64,000 nt of DNA from Pseudomonas cichorii (GTDB lineage Bacteria > Pseudomonadota > Gammaproteobacteria > Pseudomonadales > Pseudomonadaceae), in the NCBI RefSeq assembly GCF_015471405.1, contig NZ_BLVZ01000004.1:248001-312000 (forward strand), given 5' to 3'. Shown here in pieces: positions 43,105 through 51,841 of this stretch. Position numbers and translations under genes: made by a program. The notes under the pieces are model-generated. The model was not told the DNA's origin. It saw only the letters and a program-made list of their open reading frames with translations, and did no database searches. The number at the start of each line of letters is the position of its first letter. Positions within the stretch are counted from its first letter, which is position 1.

Positions 43105-44030
43105 AGGCCCACCAGCTCGCGCACAAAGCTCAGGCCCGAAAGCGAGCCGACCAACAGCGTTCCGGACGACAGCACCCACTCATGACCTGGTGCATCGTCA
43201 CCGCCGGCCAGCAGCTCCTTGCTCAGTTCAGCAGGTGTACCAGGGCCGATCAGCCTGGCGCGCATCGTCGTGTCTTCGTCGCTGCCAGTCAGCAGCGCCT
43301 TGAGGTCATCCATTTGTTTATCCCGGTTCTGCTGCAGCTCGGCCTTGCGGCTGGCCAGCGCGGCCAGATCCTCCAGGGGCGAGCTGTCGGCATAGCTCTC
43401 CAGTGCCGCGATCTGGCCGGACATGGCCTGTTTTGCAGACTTGAGCACGGTGCAGCGTTCAAGCGGCAGGCTGCTCCAGCGAGGCAGCGTGCCGGCCTCG
43501 GGGATCACCCACTTGTCTGTTTCAAGGGTCGATAGGCTCTGAGCCCGGCGCTCGGCCCGCACCAGATCTGGCATCGGCAGCAGTGCATTGAAGCGTGACA
43601 AGGTGCTGGCCAGCTGGCCGTAGTGCGTCGCAAGGAACAGGATCGACAGTGCGTATTGCTGTTCGACAGGACGGGCATCGTCAGTACCGTCCGTCAGTTT
43701 GTCTGCGAGCAACTGCAGCAGATTCGGTGCCGACAGAAAACGCTGATTGCCCTTGCCCTGCCCAATTCCGGACTGGAAGGGTGTCACGGTGAGGCACGCC
43801 GGCGCTTCACCCAAGGTGTTGGCCATCGCCGTCTTGCCGGCATCGATCACGCTTTCTGCAGCAGCACCAACCGGCCCCGGGCTTGTGCTGACCAGGCCGG
43901 CCAGGCTCGCCAGGCGCTGCCCTGTGCTGACCAGCTCACCGCTGGCCAGATCCTTGGCGGCTGACAGATCGTCCATCCAGGCGGTGGCCTGCTCGGGCCA
44001 CCGCATTGTGACGGGAAGCCAGGCATTCAT
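43101..44030 (-). CDS. Phage structural protein of unknown role
   Basis: The 309-aa product starts MNAWLPVTMRWPEQATAWMD and is mainly helical and Ala/Leu/Ser-rich. A possible coiled coil lies near residues 200-250 (LAALASRKAELQQNRDKQMD). Gene order places it between the fibre assembly protein and the baseplate complex protein. I do not recognise the family, and a baseplate or tail-tip part is the likely role. Confidence 0.6.
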   Translation of the reverse strand: MNAWLPVTMRWPEQATAWMDDLSAAKDLASGELVSTGQRLASLAGLVSTSPGPVGAAAESVIDAGKTAMANTLGEAPACLTVTPFQSGIGQGKGNQRFLSAPNLLQLLADKLTDGTDDARPVEQQYALSILFLATHYGQLASTLSRFNALLPMPDLVRAERRAQSLSTLETDKWVIPEAGTLPRWSSLPLERCTVLKSAKQAMSGQIAALESYADSSPLEDLAALASRKAELQQNRDKQMDDLKALLTGSDEDTTMRARLIGPGTPAELSKELLAGGDDAPGHEWVLSSGTLLVGSLSGLSFVRELVGL

Positions 44031-44377
44031 TGCTCGTCGTCCCAGGTCACTGCCTGCAGGCTGGCCATGTCGCCGGCGGCCAAGGCCAGATCCAGCTGGC
44101 GCTTGAGTTCATTGGCTTTCTGCCACATTTGCGCCTTGAACTCAGCATCAGAAGAGCCGGCAACAGCCGTTTCACATGCGAGGCTGATCCGCTGCCCCTG
44201 CGCTTGATACAGCGCGTTGACGTCTGACGGGCTTGCCTGAAACTTGTCACCCTCATACCCCCAGCCTGGCTTGGCATCCGCCGGGCAAGGCACCCAGATC
44301 AGTGACGGGTGAAACTTGCCCGTTGGGTCCACGTCCGTTGTTTCCGCGACTGCAGCATTTTCAATTCGTGCCCACAT
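44027..44377 (-). CDS. Probable tail fibre assembly protein
   Basis: From ATG 44377 the product is 116 aa (MWARIENAAVAETTDVDPTG). Short N-terminal motifs such as FHPSLIWVPCPADAKPGWGY are seen in fibre assembly proteins, and the helical C-terminal half (LKRQLDLALAAGDMASLQAV) matches their usual tail. It follows the fibre gene with a 7-nt overlap, as is common for these chaperones. Confidence 0.65.
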   Translation of the reverse strand: MWARIENAAVAETTDVDPTGKFHPSLIWVPCPADAKPGWGYEGDKFQASPSDVNALYQAQGQRISLACETAVAGSSDAEFKAQMWQKANELKRQLDLALAAGDMASLQAVTWDDEQ

Positions 44378-44382
44378 ACTCT

Positions 44383-46263
44383 TTACCACTCCACCTTAAC
44401 CATGCCATCAGCACCCAATCCCGGCAGGCCATCCTGCGAGCGAGATCCTGCACCACCACCTGGCCACACGCCTGGGACACCGCTTGCAGAAATGGGCGCG
44501 GTGCTGGCCATAACGTTTCCACCACCCGCCCCGCCCTGGCCGTTGGTCTGTCCGGCACTGCCCATGCCGCCGGCGACGTTGAGCGTGCCACCGACCCCTT
44601 TACCTCCGACCGGGAGGACGCCAGGCTGGTACTGACCGCCCTGGCCGCCGGTTGCGCTGATGTACGCCCCGAAACTTGAGGTGCCGCCATTCGCCCCGTT
44701 ACCCATATGCGGTACGGATCCGGGACCGCCAGGCCCCACAACAATGGCCACCGACGACACGCCCGTGAGGTCCAGCGGTTTAAAGGCATATCCGCCACCG
44801 CCGGCACCGGTCGTTACCATGTCGTATGCGTAGGCCCCGCCACCGCCGCCACCAATAACGGTGACGTTTGCACGTCGACGACCACTGCGCAGCACGGGCG
44901 GGACGATATAGGTGTACGAACCTGCGGCAGCCTGGACAAACAAGCCGGAGGCGATGCTGGCCGGCAACGGTGCTTGTCCGACACACCACCACTTGCCCTT
45001 ACCGTCACTGCGCAGATGCAGAAAATCGCCGGCAAACAAGAGTTCGGTTGAGGCCTGCCCGTTCGCAAAGGCCGTGGTATCCAGCATCAACTTGTCGTTG
45101 CCGGCAGCGGCAATGACGAGGGGATTTATCGTCACATCCGTGCGACGCAAGGTGATGTCCCTGACTCCCAATGCCGCGTTCGATTCGGGCAAGGTATGGG
45201 TCAAAGGGCCGGCTGCCGCATCCAGCAGCTCCAGGGCCTGCACCCGCTGAAGTGCTGCCATCACGGATTTTGTCGAGGCCAGGATCTGGCTGTCGTTGGT
45301 GGTTGGATCGTCACTCAGGGCGTTCGGCAGCTTGCCCAGGCCGACGTCCTCTTTTGTCGTTGCGCGTGCGCGCAAGGCGGCGTAATCCCCTGTCCGGAAC
45401 GCGAACTGCTGAACCAGCGGCCCATTGATTGGCTCAACAACCCGGCGATCTACAAGCGTTGCTGCTGTCACATTCGCAACCGGCACGCAGTAGTGCTGTT
45501 TGCCCTGTGCATCGATGTAATCGGCCAGGTTTGCACCAAACGCCACATTGAACCGGGCCACGACATCGCTCAGTTCACGCTGCAGCACAACGTCAATCCA
45601 GACCTGTGCCGGCAGCGCCGGCATGACAACAGGCAAGGCCGCCGACTGGACCAGGCGAATGCCCTCGATGTACGCGGTGCCTGGCTTGAGCTGATACGTC
45701 GTGCCGGCCTTTTCAAGCTGCAGGGCGCTGCCGAAGAAACAGGCACGTCCAAACACGTCACGATTGCTCAGCCGTTCACGCTCATCGATGCCGGCCAGGC
45801 GCACGGTGAAGTCGTGTTGCCATGTGCTTGCGTCGATTGTGATCCCAGTCAGGGCATGGGCACCGTCGAATTCCACCAGGAAGTTGCGGGTCAGGTTGTT
45901 GCCGATCTGCAGCGGCGGGATGTAGCGGCGCTTCTGCTGCAGCGGCACATACGACACCGCGAACAACACGCCTTCGATGCTCTCAAGGCCGATCCAGTTG
46001 AAGTCCCAGTCACCGATATCGGAGCCGATCTGCGCGCTGTACACCACCTGGTTGGGGTTCACATAGCCGCTGTTCCTGTCCGGAATGTCGTAGCTGTAGA
46101 CGATCTGGCCTGCAGCGGGTTTCGCTGCAGCGCGGTCCACCGCGCCGGCAGTGTCGAGATCTGGCACGTTCGCAAAGATGAAGCGGGCAATGCGCAACAC
46201 CTCTTTTGCCCCCTGTTTCTGGGCAATCAGGCTTTCGCCGGCAAGTGTAATGTTGGCACCCAT
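44383..46263 (-). CDS. Tail fibre with collar domain and polyglycine tip
   Basis: The 626-aa protein starts MGANITLAGESLIAQKQGAK behind a TAGGAG box. Residues 1-160 match the phage tail-collar (DUF3751-type) region that attaches the fibre to the baseplate. The middle contains repeats such as GLGKLPNALSDDPTTNDSQI. The last 140 residues are very Gly-rich (for example GGGGGGAYAYDMVTTGAGGG and GGTLNVAGGMGSAGQTNGQG), like the receptor-binding polyglycine sandwiches known from phage adhesins. It is thus the likely host-range determinant. Confidence 0.82.
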   Translation of the reverse strand: MGANITLAGESLIAQKQGAKEVLRIARFIFANVPDLDTAGAVDRAAAKPAAGQIVYSYDIPDRNSGYVNPNQVVYSAQIGSDIGDWDFNWIGLESIEGVLFAVSYVPLQQKRRYIPPLQIGNNLTRNFLVEFDGAHALTGITIDASTWQHDFTVRLAGIDERERLSNRDVFGRACFFGSALQLEKAGTTYQLKPGTAYIEGIRLVQSAALPVVMPALPAQVWIDVVLQRELSDVVARFNVAFGANLADYIDAQGKQHYCVPVANVTAATLVDRRVVEPINGPLVQQFAFRTGDYAALRARATTKEDVGLGKLPNALSDDPTTNDSQILASTKSVMAALQRVQALELLDAAAGPLTHTLPESNAALGVRDITLRRTDVTINPLVIAAAGNDKLMLDTTAFANGQASTELLFAGDFLHLRSDGKGKWWCVGQAPLPASIASGLFVQAAAGSYTYIVPPVLRSGRRRANVTVIGGGGGGAYAYDMVTTGAGGGGYAFKPLDLTGVSSVAIVVGPGGPGSVPHMGNGANGGTSSFGAYISATGGQGGQYQPGVLPVGGKGVGGTLNVAGGMGSAGQTNGQGGAGGGNVMASTAPISASGVPGVWPGGGAGSRSQDGLPGLGADGMVKVEW

Positions 46264-46273
46264 GTGGGCACTC

Positions 46274-46798
46274 CTAAAGGCGGGCGACCAGCGTTTGCTG
46301 ATCGTCATTGAAGTCCACCAGGGCAATCGAAAGGCTTACTGGCGTGATGGTTGAGAATTCGTAGCGGCGGCAGGTGCGCCCGTATTGCTGGATCAGCACG
46401 CGCAGCAGCTCGGGGTTTTTCGAGAGCTGACTGTCGGTCAGGCGTAGCAGCACAATGTCCCAGTCGCGTCCGGGCTGACGCTCCTCGATCTCGACGTAGC
46501 CCACACCAAGGCGCACCAGGATGCGTTTCATCCCTGATGTGCTGCCGGCATCTACGGCGTTGATGAATGCGTACTTGACCCGCAAGCGGTACAGGCTTTC
46601 CGGCTCACCCTTGAACCGTGTGATGTCGCGCTGCCAAGCCAGCAGATCGAGGACGACCAGGTGACAGGTTTCGGCGTCCATCTGCAGAAGGGGCCAGCGC
46701 AGCCATTCCTCGACGTTTTCCCACCAGGATTGCGCGGCGTCCTTGAGTTTTGTCAGCTCAGTGCCGGCAAGCCAGAACTTGAGGTTGAGCTTAATCAT
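46274..46798 (-). CDS. Phage tail protein I
   Basis: The 174-aa baseplate wedge protein begins MIKLNLKFWLAGTELTKLKD and contains the typical WQRDITRFKGEPESLYRLRV and GSTSGMKRILVRLGVGYVEI of the gpI family. It overlaps gpJ by 8 nt and lies 10 nt before the fibre gene, as in P2 where I precedes H. Confidence 0.85.
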   Translation of the reverse strand: MIKLNLKFWLAGTELTKLKDAAQSWWENVEEWLRWPLLQMDAETCHLVVLDLLAWQRDITRFKGEPESLYRLRVKYAFINAVDAGSTSGMKRILVRLGVGYVEIEERQPGRDWDIVLLRLTDSQLSKNPELLRVLIQQYGRTCRRYEFSTITPVSLSIALVDFNDDQQTLVARL

Positions 46799-47966
46799 GC
46801 AGCACCACTTCCAGGCTCTGGATCCTGGGGATAGCCAGCTCGGACAGAATGTCTTCGTTCGTGAATGACAGCGACTCGATGCCCGCGAACTGCTGGTGCA
46901 GCTCTTCGCCCAGGCGGCTGAACGAGAAACGCGACTGGGGATGCGTCAGCGTCGGCTGATAGCCGTTGTTGCTGCTCTCGCGGAACGCTGCACGCACGAA
47001 CTGATCGATGTTCGCCTGCAGCGTCTGCAGTTGCTCGGCGGTCAGCGTCGAGCGCGGCCAGACCTCAAGGCGCAGCGCGTGAAAGGTTTCCGGCATGACC
47101 AAGACCAACAGATCGTCGCCATGGCCGTGATTGCCCTGGTCGCGGATATGGGCGTTGATCTGCTCAAGGTACGTATCCGCCGGCACGCCAGACTCAAACA
47201 GCACGTATGCATTGGCGCTGCCAGGACCACGCGGCGCACCATGCTCGAAGTACACGCCGTCCGACCGCACACCTTGAAAGGCCGAGATCATGGCCCGATA
47301 CACCGCGTCGGTGTGCCACTGGTTCACGGCGCTGAACTGGTTGCGAACCCGCAATCGCAGCTCGTCGTTGTCTTCAGAATCCGTACCTGGTGTGGTCAAC
47401 CAGTTGTCCGCGTTCACGACCTGGGCAATTCCCGGTACCGGCGCTGGCAGGATCGCGTAGTAACCCGGGGCAAGGTTATAACCGGATCCGCTCTCGACGG
47501 CCTCGACCGGGATTTCGAGCTGCATCAGGCCATCGGCAAAGATCCCGTCAGCGGTCGTAACGAGCTGGTAAACGTGGCCATTGATCGATGCAGACGTGAC
47601 GACCGTACCAGTTTCGACGATCAGCGATCCGCCGGCCGTAGTGCGCGTGAACAGCAATAGGCCGGCGGCCTTGGTTGCGCCCTTGCGCTCGACGTCGACG
47701 GCCCAAGCCAGCATGTCGAGCCAGGCGTCTACAGCGGTCTTCACGAAGAAGTTCGGCAGCACTGTGGCGACAACGAAGTCCAGGATCCACAGCACGGGCT
47801 TGGTCACCAGCGCCGTGACGACCCGCCAAAACGGGCTGTAGGCGCTGGTGTTGCTCACTTTGCTGTCCTGTGCGGCGACCTCGGTTTCCCATGCTGCGCG
47901 CAGGCCTGCTTCGGTCGTCGGAATGCCGGCGTCGGCCAGCGCTTGCTTGAAGTCAACGTCACTCAC
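46791..47966 (-). CDS. Baseplate J/gp47 family protein
   Basis: The 391-aa protein shows the baseplate J layout: a helical start, then FTRTTAGGSLIVETGTVVTS and NADNWLTTPGTDSEDNDELR, followed by LRLRVRNQFSAVNQWHTDAV. These are standard for gpJ family wedge components of contractile tails. It overlaps the DUF2590 gene by 4 nt. Confidence 0.88.
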   Translation of the reverse strand: MSDVDFKQALADAGIPTTEAGLRAAWETEVAAQDSKVSNTSAYSPFWRVVTALVTKPVLWILDFVVATVLPNFFVKTAVDAWLDMLAWAVDVERKGATKAAGLLLFTRTTAGGSLIVETGTVVTSASINGHVYQLVTTADGIFADGLMQLEIPVEAVESGSGYNLAPGYYAILPAPVPGIAQVVNADNWLTTPGTDSEDNDELRLRVRNQFSAVNQWHTDAVYRAMISAFQGVRSDGVYFEHGAPRGPGSANAYVLFESGVPADTYLEQINAHIRDQGNHGHGDDLLVLVMPETFHALRLEVWPRSTLTAEQLQTLQANIDQFVRAAFRESSNNGYQPTLTHPQSRFSFSRLGEELHQQFAGIESLSFTNEDILSELAIPRIQSLEVVLHD

Positions 47967-48280
47967 ACCGTCACCTCGACAGATCCGAACTCAAGGGTGG
48001 TGGCCGTGACCTGGTACAAACCAGGCTCCTGCTGGGTAATCAGCGCCGTGCCCGGCACCATGCGTGTGTCTGTCTCCACCAGCAGCTCCAGTTGCTGTAT
48101 GCAGTCGCGCTGACGCAGCCTGTCGCGCTCTGCAACCAGCGTCACAAGCAGGCCGCTGTCGCGGATCATGTGCGCGATGTCCTGGGCAATACAGGCCCTG
48201 TCCTCGATCTGATTCGGCTGCTGCGACGGATCAAGTGCCAAGTCGTTGTCGACGATCAAAAGGTCAATGTATTCGGCCAT
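47963..48280 (-). CDS. DUF2590 family phage protein (gpW/gp25-like)
   Basis: The 105-aa protein begins MAEYIDLLIVDNDLALDPSQ and ends with a short beta region (LITQQEPGLYQVTATTLEFG). That pattern fits the DUF2590 family of HP1/K139-type phages, which occupies the position of the gp25-like wedge protein. It starts where the tape measure gene stops. Confidence 0.82.
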   Translation of the reverse strand: MAEYIDLLIVDNDLALDPSQQPNQIEDRACIAQDIAHMIRDSGLLVTLVAERDRLRQRDCIQQLELLVETDTRMVPGTALITQQEPGLYQVTATTLEFGSVEVTV

Positions 48281-50358
48281 CAGCCACCCACCGACATGGC
48301 AACCATGCTTTCAAGCTCAAGGGGCGTCATCGGCTTCGACGTGTTGATCTCGATCTTCTCGACGTGCGTGCCAGGGCGTTGATTCATGGTTGTGTTCTGG
48401 ATGCTCTGCATCAGTCCTCCACGGGGAACAGATAGGGGTTTACTCGGGCTGATCGAGGGCACGTTCGACGTGCGCGGCTCTTGCGCTTGCGGCAGGCCTG
48501 GCGGCATCAGCATTTCGTTGAGCGGTAATGAAAGTGGGGCTTTCTGGGCCGGGGCAGATGCCCCGGGCAGATCTGGAATACCAGGGGCTACTGGCAATGT
48601 GGCCTTTGCCCCGGGCAGATCCGGCACTTCAGGAGGCGCTGGCAGATCACTGAAAACGGCATCGATCTTCACGCCCGGGATTTTGTTGATCATCTCGATC
48701 AGGCCGTTTATCGCGGTCTTGAAGATGTTGACGATCCCGTCCCAGGCGGACCTGGCCATGCCGGTCCAGCCGCCGATTGAGCCGAACCACTCCGAAAGCC
48801 CTTTCAGTTGGCCAGCAATCCACTGGAACGCTGCCGTGTTCATCAGCGCGCCGGTCCATTGGTCCCAATAGACAACCGCTGCTACGACGACCGCGATCAG
48901 GGCAACTATGCCGGCAACAATCAGCAACGCCGGGTTGGCCAATAGGGCGGCGTTAGCCAGCCAAATCGCGCCTTGCCAGAGCATCATGGCTGTCCGACCG
49001 ATGACCAACGCGGTGTACAGCGTCGTCATCACCACCACCAACGCAGTGATATACAAGGCGTTGAGCATGAACATCGCGACCGACTTCAGGCCCTGCAGGT
49101 TCAGCAGCTTCCAGACTGTCACCATCCCCAGCCAGGCCATTTTGCTGATACCGACAACAAGCGTCACAGCCGACATGGCCGCGACCAGGCCGAGAATGAT
49201 CAGCACCGTCGCGCCAATAACGCGGGTGATGTTCGGGAAGATTTGCGTCCAGCGGGTCAACGTCGAGGCAATGCCGACAAGCTTGTCCATAAGCGGCGTC
49301 AACATCGGAATCAGTGCCTGGCCGAAGGATGTACGCAACGCCTGCACTGCAGAAGAGAACTGCATCCATGGGTCAACCATGGCCTTGGCCATCTTGTCCG
49401 CGTTTTCCAAGCCTCGGACTTTGCCCAGGGCGTCGATACCGTTGCGTAGCCGGTCGGTGTCCTTGGCCAACGAGCCGAGCACTTGCGCACCTTCGCCGCC
49501 GAACGCTTCCATGAGCTTGCTGCCTGCAGAAGCGCTGGTCAGGTCGCCGTACTTGGCTTCCAGTTTGTCCAGGATCTCAAGCATCGGCAGCGTGTTGCCG
49601 GCGGAATCCGTGAGCTTCATGCCCAGTTTTTCGGACGCAGCGCCGATGTTCTCAAAGAACGCTTTATAGCGTCCGCCGGCATCGCCGCCTTCCATGGTGC
49701 TCGACAGCGAGCCGATCACGGCCATTTGCTCGGCCACACTGACGCCGGCCTGAGTCGCGATTGCGCCGACTTCCTTGAAAGCGTCTTTGAGCTGCGCGCC
49801 GTCAGTCCGGAACAGTTGAACGGCCAATGCCGTCTGGCCGCCCAGTTGCTCGACCCACTGGCCTTTGCCCATTGCATCAGCCTGCCCCTTAAACAAGTTG
49901 TACATCGTGCCGACGTACGCGCCCATCGTGGCGGCGTCTGATTTTGTGGCCTTGGCCAAGAGGTTGCTGGTGTTCGTGAACGTGGCCAACTGGTCGCCGG
50001 CCAGGCCTTTGATTGCACCGCTGATGCTGTAGGCCGAGGCGGCGAACTCCACAGCGTTTGCACCGTAGGCGATTGAGAATTCCAGCGCCTTGCGGTTCAG
50101 CGACTCCAACGCATCCTCAGCCACGCCCAGGGAACGTACTTCGCCCAGTGCGCGGTTCATTTCCAAGGCCGGCTGCAGTGATTCATTGATGGCCACGCCC
50201 GCGCCGACAAGCCCCGCCAGACCGGTGCCCATCTGTTTGATGTTGTTTTCACCCTGTTCAGCCAGATCTGAAAAGGTGGTTTTCACCTTATTCAAAGGGG
50301 CACTGACCTTATCGGTCAGGCTCAGGATGAAAGCCAGGCGGGCGGAGCGGTCAGCCAT
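48280..50358 (-). CDS. Tail tape measure protein
   Basis: From ATG 50358 the product is 692 aa, starting MADRSARLAFILSLTDKVSA. It has the TP901-type N-terminal half (AASAYSISGAIKGLAGDQLA, FGGEGAQVLGSLAKDTDRLR), a central hydrophobic stretch with about six membrane-like helices, and a Pro-rich C-terminus. Its length sets tail length. The start codon lies 8 nt after the frameshifted chaperone stop, so translation is probably coupled. Confidence 0.9.
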   Translation of the reverse strand: MADRSARLAFILSLTDKVSAPLNKVKTTFSDLAEQGENNIKQMGTGLAGLVGAGVAINESLQPALEMNRALGEVRSLGVAEDALESLNRKALEFSIAYGANAVEFAASAYSISGAIKGLAGDQLATFTNTSNLLAKATKSDAATMGAYVGTMYNLFKGQADAMGKGQWVEQLGGQTALAVQLFRTDGAQLKDAFKEVGAIATQAGVSVAEQMAVIGSLSSTMEGGDAGGRYKAFFENIGAASEKLGMKLTDSAGNTLPMLEILDKLEAKYGDLTSASAGSKLMEAFGGEGAQVLGSLAKDTDRLRNGIDALGKVRGLENADKMAKAMVDPWMQFSSAVQALRTSFGQALIPMLTPLMDKLVGIASTLTRWTQIFPNITRVIGATVLIILGLVAAMSAVTLVVGISKMAWLGMVTVWKLLNLQGLKSVAMFMLNALYITALVVVMTTLYTALVIGRTAMMLWQGAIWLANAALLANPALLIVAGIVALIAVVVAAVVYWDQWTGALMNTAAFQWIAGQLKGLSEWFGSIGGWTGMARSAWDGIVNIFKTAINGLIEMINKIPGVKIDAVFSDLPAPPEVPDLPGAKATLPVAPGIPDLPGASAPAQKAPLSLPLNEMLMPPGLPQAQEPRTSNVPSISPSKPLSVPRGGLMQSIQNTTMNQRPGTHVEKIEINTSKPMTPLELESMVAMSVGG

Positions 50359-50365
50359 GCGGGGG

Positions 50366-50554
50366 TTATCCGTTGAAGGCAGTGGCAATGCCGTTGGCGA
50401 CGGCGAATTCCATGCGTTTCCAGTATTCGTCTTCCAGCCACTTGGCCGTGCCCATGTTCTCTACCGTGGGCGCGGCACCGGGTAGCCAGCGCTGGGTCAA
50501 AGCCAGCAACTGGCCTAACCCGTCTTCGTTCAGGCGCTCTGCTTGATCGAGGGC
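50366..50554 (-). CDS. Tail chaperone -1 frameshift extension (DUF6890-like)
   Basis: This 62-residue reading frame lies in the -1 frame of the tail assembly chaperone and has no credible start of its own. It contains MGTAKWLEDEYWKRMEFAVA and ends NGIATAFNG, the signature of DUF6890-type short proteins that follow the chaperone in related prophages. A slip at 50554-50560 would give a 151-aa fusion (89 + 62 residues). Confidence 0.75.
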   Translation of the reverse strand, partial: ALDQAERLNEDGLGQLLALTQRWLPGAAPTVENMGTAKWLEDEYWKRMEFAVANGIATAFNG

Positions 50555-50820
50555 TTTTTTACGATCACATCAATTTTCGGCGCGTACTCTTCAAGCAATG
50601 CCCCGCCAATGGTCATGGTGGTGACCGGATTTTCCAGCAGCGGCTTGAGCTTGGCTTTCTCGTCCTGGGCGACTGTGGTCATCAGCAGGTTATGGGCCGG
50701 GGCCACCTTGTTGGTAGGGCCAACCGAGTTGAAGTATTTGGTGACGTCCTCGGGCGTCATGTTGAACTTGAATTCCTGAACGCCAATTTCCAGGGTGATA
50801 GTGCGATTTACTTCGGTCAT
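50530..50820 (-). CDS. Tail assembly chaperone
   Basis: The 96-aa product begins MTEVNRTITLEIGVQEFKFN and ends IDVIVKKPSIKQSA. It lies directly before the tape measure gene, the position of gpE in P2 and gpG in lambda, and matches phage tail chaperones of HP1-like phages in size and style. It overlaps the Rz stop. A slippery heptamer near its 3' end allows a longer product. Confidence 0.82.
   Translation of the reverse strand: MTEVNRTITLEIGVQEFKFNMTPEDVTKYFNSVGPTNKVAPAHNLLMTTVAQDEKAKLKPLLENPVTTMTIGGALLEEYAPKIDVIVKKPSIKQSA
50554..50560 (-). promoter_or_regulatory. Slippery heptamer AAAAAAG for -1 frameshifting
   Basis: The reverse strand reads GTA AAA AAG CCC in frame, so A-AAA-AAG is the canonical X-XXY-YYZ slip site. 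It is seven codons before the chaperone stop. A -1 shift continues exactly into the DUF6890-like frame. Confidence 0.8.
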
Positions 50821-51332
50821 TACTGTGCTTCCATTGGTTTGAGAGGTGTTGCGGTGGCCGGCGCGGTCAATACGACGCGCCGGATGTAGTCATGCAGGCC
50901 GAGGATCTGCTGCCGGCTTAAGGCGAGCTGATCTCGGAGGGTGAAATAATCCGGTCGAGCGTCTGCTGCGAGTTCGGCGGATCCGCCATCATCCAGGCCG
51001 GCGGTGCCGGCGGAACCGGGCATTGCGGGGCAGATGGCTTTGATGCGCAGCCGGCGACGGCTATCAGCAACATCGAGCTGCAGAGCGCGGTTTTTAGTCT
51101 GAACACGGTTCAGCTCCTGGGTGTGTTGGATGTCGAGTGCGTCACGCGCTGCGAGCTGTTCGCGAGCCAGGCGTGCGGTTTCGAGCTGGGTGGCAAGTTC
51201 AGTCTTGAGGCCATCACGTTCACGCTTGGCGTCGTCCAGTTGGCCGCTCTGGATGTACAGGGCAGCCAGAATGAGCACGCTGCACAGCAGCTTGAACAAC
51301 GGCCAGGCAAAGCCAGTCAGGGCAGCTTTCAT
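50820..51332 (-). CDS. Rz-like inner membrane spanin
   Basis: The 170-aa product from ATG 51332 (MKAALTGFAWPLFKLLCSVL) has an N-terminal membrane anchor and a long coiled coil (QLDDAKRERDGLKTELATQL). It has an Ala/Asp-rich periplasmic end. This is the i-spanin that, with Rz1, disrupts the outer membrane at lysis. A GTG at 51341 is an alternative start. A second lysis gene is nested in another frame inside it. Confidence 0.82.
   Translation of the reverse strand: MKAALTGFAWPLFKLLCSVLILAALYIQSGQLDDAKRERDGLKTELATQLETARLAREQLAARDALDIQHTQELNRVQTKNRALQLDVADSRRRLRIKAICPAMPGSAGTAGLDDGGSAELAADARPDYFTLRDQLALSRQQILGLHDYIRRVVLTAPATATPLKPMEAQ
50918..51106 (-). CDS. Rz1-like outer membrane lipoprotein spanin (nested)
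   Basis: A GTG-initiated 62-aa frame inside the Rz gene reads MFRLKTALCSSMLLIAVAGC, a lipoprotein signal with lipobox VAGC. A short Pro-rich mature part (PQCPVPPAPPAW) follows. This is the classic Rz1 o-spanin arrangement. Confidence 0.82.
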   Translation of the reverse strand: MFRLKTALCSSMLLIAVAGCASKPSAPQCPVPPAPPAWMMADPPNSQQTLDRIISPSEISSP

Positions 51333-51841
51333 TTCAGGCACAGCTCCATCTCGGCAAGACGGCGGTAGTGCAGGCCGCGAATGAAGGTATTACCGGCATA
51401 GGCCCATACCGGAGTTTTGCCGTCCGGTGCCCAGGCCAAGGCCTTGCAACCCTCGGCAATGCGGCCAGCGTTGATCAGGCCCACGGCCCGACTGGCGCAC
51501 GTTGTCGGGGTGCCGAAGTTGTGGGCATGGCTGCTCAGCGCGTCGAACGTGTTCTGCCCGATGGCTTGATTCGTCAGGCAGTCGGCCAGGGAAAGTTGGC
51601 CCTTTTCGATCACCAGGGCTTCAACCTCGGCGCAACGCGCGTCGGACCAGTAGTCGTCCACGATCACGGGATACGGGCTTGTGTAGCGCGTGATGCCCTT
51701 GCAGACAGTCGGCAGGCCTCGGGCCAGCTTGTCCGCATACACCACGTTCTGGCCTTCGCCTTCCCACTTGCCCAGGAACCCGGTCAGCACACCGCTGCCC
51801 AGGATCAGCACGCCGGCAGCGATCTTCTTACGCAGGCTCAC
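51329..51841 (-). CDS. Endolysin (muramidase) with N-terminal SAR-like helix
   Basis: The 170-aa lysozyme starts with GTG (MSLRKKIAAGVLILGSGVLT). It has a weakly hydrophobic N-terminal segment of the signal-arrest-release type. The muramidase site shows E-D-T residues in WEGEGQNVVYADKLARG and VCKGITRY, followed by AHNFGTPTTCASRAVGLINA. It overlaps both the holin-like gene and the spanin gene by about 4 nt. Confidence 0.87.
   Translation of the reverse strand: MSLRKKIAAGVLILGSGVLTGFLGKWEGEGQNVVYADKLARGLPTVCKGITRYTSPYPVIVDDYWSDARCAEVEALVIEKGQLSLADCLTNQAIGQNTFDALSSHAHNFGTPTTCASRAVGLINAGRIAEGCKALAWAPDGKTPVWAYAGNTFIRGLHYRRLAEMELCLK

Noticed and set aside
45196..46311. 371-codon open frame on the + strand
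   Set aside because: Antisense of the tail fibre gene; cysteine- and histidine-rich noise.
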